DNA of 9,268 nucleotides, taken from Actinomycetes bacterium. Its GTDB lineage: Bacteria > Actinomycetota > Acidimicrobiia > Acidimicrobiales > Palsa-688. Below, piece after piece: positions 8,065 through 9,268 of the stretch. The position numbers and the translations under genes are program-made. The notes beneath the pieces are model-generated. The model saw only the letters and a list, made by a program, of their open reading frames with translations, was not told where the DNA came from and did not search any database. How positions within the stretch are numbered: the first letter of the stretch is position 1; the number at the start of each line of letters is the position of its first letter. The stretch covers positions 1 through 9,268 of the forward strand of contig JAKAXN010000171.1 in assembly GCA_021816565.1 (NCBI GenBank). Direction: 5' to 3'.

Positions 8065-9215
8065 AGGCCCTGCGCGTAGAACGGTCGCTCCCCCGGTTCG
8101 CCGCGGCCCGGACGTCCGGCCGGCCGGTCCCCCTCCGCCTGGCCGAGGTCGACCCGCCGGAGCTGCCGGGCCCGGAGTGGCAGCTGGTCCGCCCCCGGCT
8201 GGCGGGCATATGCGGGAGCGACCTGGCCACGGTGTCGGGACACTCGTCGCGCTGGTTCGAGCCGATCGTCAGCTTCCCGTTCGTCCCCGGCCACGAGGTG
8301 GTGGCCGACACCGCCGACGGCCGCCGGGTGGTGGTCGAGCCGGTGTTGCACTGCAAGATCCGCGGTGTGCAGCCCCCGTGTCCGGCCTGCGCCGCCGGGG
8401 TCACCAACCACTGCGAGCGGCTGGTGGCCGGGCACCTGGGCCCGGGCCTGCAGACCGGCTACTGCTGCGACACCGGTGGCGGGTGGTCGCTGGCCCTGGC
8501 CGCCCACCCCGACCAGCTCCACGAGATCCCCGACGGGTGGAGCGACGAGGCCGCGGTGATGGTCGAACCGACGGCCTGCGCGGTGCACGCCGCCCTGCTC
8601 CCGCCGGTGGCGCCGACAGGGCGGGCTGCGGTGATCGGGGCCGGGACCATAGGCCTGGCCACCATCGCCTCCATCCGCCACCTGCGCCCGGACATCACTT
8701 CCCTGATCGCCGTGGCCAAACACCCGGACCAGCGCCGCCTGGCGCGGGAGCTGGGGGCGACCGCGGTGGTGGAGCCCGACGAGCTGCGCCGGGCGGTGCG
8801 GCGGGCCACCGGGTCGTGGATGCTCGACAACGGCCAGCTCACCGGGGGTGCCGACATCGTCTACGACTGCGTGGGCAGCGCCGAGTCCATCACCGAGGCC
8901 CTGGCCGTCGTCGCCCCGGGAGGCACCGTGGTGCTGGCCGGGATGCCCGGCCCGGTGGGCCTCGACCTGACCCCGCTGTGGCAGCGGGAGATCCGGTTGG
9001 CCGGCGCCTACGCCTACGGGCCGGAGTCGTCCCGGGGCGGCCGGCACAGCTTCGACCTGGCCATGGAGGTCGTCGACGCCGCCGGGCTGGGCCGGCTGGT
9101 CTCGGCCTCCTACAGCCTGGAGCGCTACGCCGATGCCATAGAGCACGCCTCCTCGGCCGGCCGGCGGGGCGCCGCCAAGATCGTGTTCGACCTCCGCAAC
9201 GAGAAGAGAAGATAG
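8061..9215 (+). CDS. Zinc-type medium-chain alcohol dehydrogenase (MDR family)
   Basis: An NAD(P)-dependent oxidoreductase of 384 residues, probably interconverting an alcohol and an aldehyde or ketone in the cytoplasm. The catalytic zinc site is visible: Cys51 in GICGSD, His78-Glu79 in PGHE, and Glu169 in VEPTACAVHA. The Rossmann motif GAGTIG is at 193-198. The residue after the second strand (IAVAKHPDQ) is not acidic, which may favour NADPH. The structural zinc lobe is unusual: Cys98, Cys107, Cys110 and Cys118, spaced C-x8-C-x2-C-x7-C rather than the common C-x2-C-x2-C-x7-C. The GTG start overlaps the previous stop as GTGA, so translation is coupled to the acyl reductase fusion. The substrate is unknown; a product of the neighbouring reductase is the natural guess. 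The class is certain, the subfamily is not assigned. Confidence 0.92.
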   Translation: MKALRVERSLPRFAAARTSGRPVPLRLAEVDPPELPGPEWQLVRPRLAGICGSDLATVSGHSSRWFEPIVSFPFVPGHEVVADTADGRRVVVEPVLHCKIRGVQPPCPACAAGVTNHCERLVAGHLGPGLQTGYCCDTGGGWSLALAAHPDQLHEIPDGWSDEAAVMVEPTACAVHAALLPPVAPTGRAAVIGAGTIGLATIASIRHLRPDITSLIAVAKHPDQRRLARELGATAVVEPDELRRAVRRATGSWMLDNGQLTGGADIVYDCVGSAESITEALAVVAPGGTVVLAGMPGPVGLDLTPLWQREIRLAGAYAYGPESSRGGRHSFDLAMEVVDAAGLGRLVSASYSLERYADAIEHASSAGRRGAAKIVFDLRNEKRR

Positions 9216-9230
9216 GTAGCAGCGACACCC

Positions 9231-9268
9231 ATGGCCCGTCCCGGATTCGTTCTCGAAGTGGACCGTTC
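9231..9268 (+). CDS. Start of a third operon gene (3' truncated); possibly DUF2088 / LarA-like
   Basis: An ATG 15 bp after the dehydrogenase stop opens a frame reading MARPGFVLEVDR to the end of the window. Only 12 codons are visible, so identification is tentative. From memory, actinobacterial DUF2088 (lactate racemase N-terminal domain-like) proteins often begin in nearly this way, and I recall them beside dehydrogenases of this type. The short gap and shared strand point to the same operon. No strong Shine-Dalgarno is seen, only a purine-rich stretch (GAAGAGAAGATAGG) around 9201-9216. Confidence 0.5.
   Translation, partial: MARPGFVLEVDR

Noticed and set aside
8207..8212. A second CATATG inside the dehydrogenase gene, as another operator copy.
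   Set aside because: The flanks do not extend the palindrome to TACCATATGGTA, and the site is within conserved coding sequence for GICGSD.

Overview
This is a GC-rich, gene-dense chromosomal window. The strong G/C bias at third codon positions, the frequent GTG starts, at least one start that looks leaderless, and the family resemblance of the proteins all suggest an actinobacterium. The class Acidimicrobiia is my best guess; this is inference from style and recollection, not a search.

Layout: (1) 1-3639, + strand: the C-terminal half of the glutamate synthase large subunit (gltB, cut by the window edge), overlapping the complete small subunit gene (gltD). Together they encode NADPH-dependent GOGAT, a core nitrogen-assimilation enzyme. 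A perfect 16-bp GC hairpin at 3663-3699 probably terminates this unit. (2) 3766-4999, + strand: two unrecognised small genes. One encodes an acidic, disordered-then-folded soluble protein preceded by a leaderless-type -10 element. The other encodes a four-helix membrane protein with long low-complexity termini. (3) 5024-5677, - strand: a TetR-family regulator, convergent with the membrane protein gene. (4) 5722-9268, + strand: an operon diverging from the regulator. It encodes a 780-residue fusion of a fatty acyl-CoA reductase-like SDR with a C-terminal HAD-IB domain, then a zinc-type MDR alcohol dehydrogenase (4-bp GTGA overlap). The first 12 codons of a third gene follow; their sequence resembles the start of actinobacterial DUF2088/LarA-like proteins as I remember them.

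The regulator and the reductase operon share a short intergenic space centred on a perfect 12-bp palindrome, TACCATATGGTA. It contains TAnnnT (-10-like) hexamers on both strands, which suggests one operator controlling both directions. The operon is the most interesting part of the window: acyl reductase, alcohol/aldehyde dehydrogenase and a possible racemase-like protein under TetR control suggest an undescribed lipid or aldehyde pathway. The fused HAD domain departs from the standard catalytic motifs (DxE in place of DxD, and no motif III lysine), so it may be non-phosphatase or structural. Everything else looks like ordinary chromosomal content; I see no mobile elements, CRISPR arrays, tRNAs or rRNAs.
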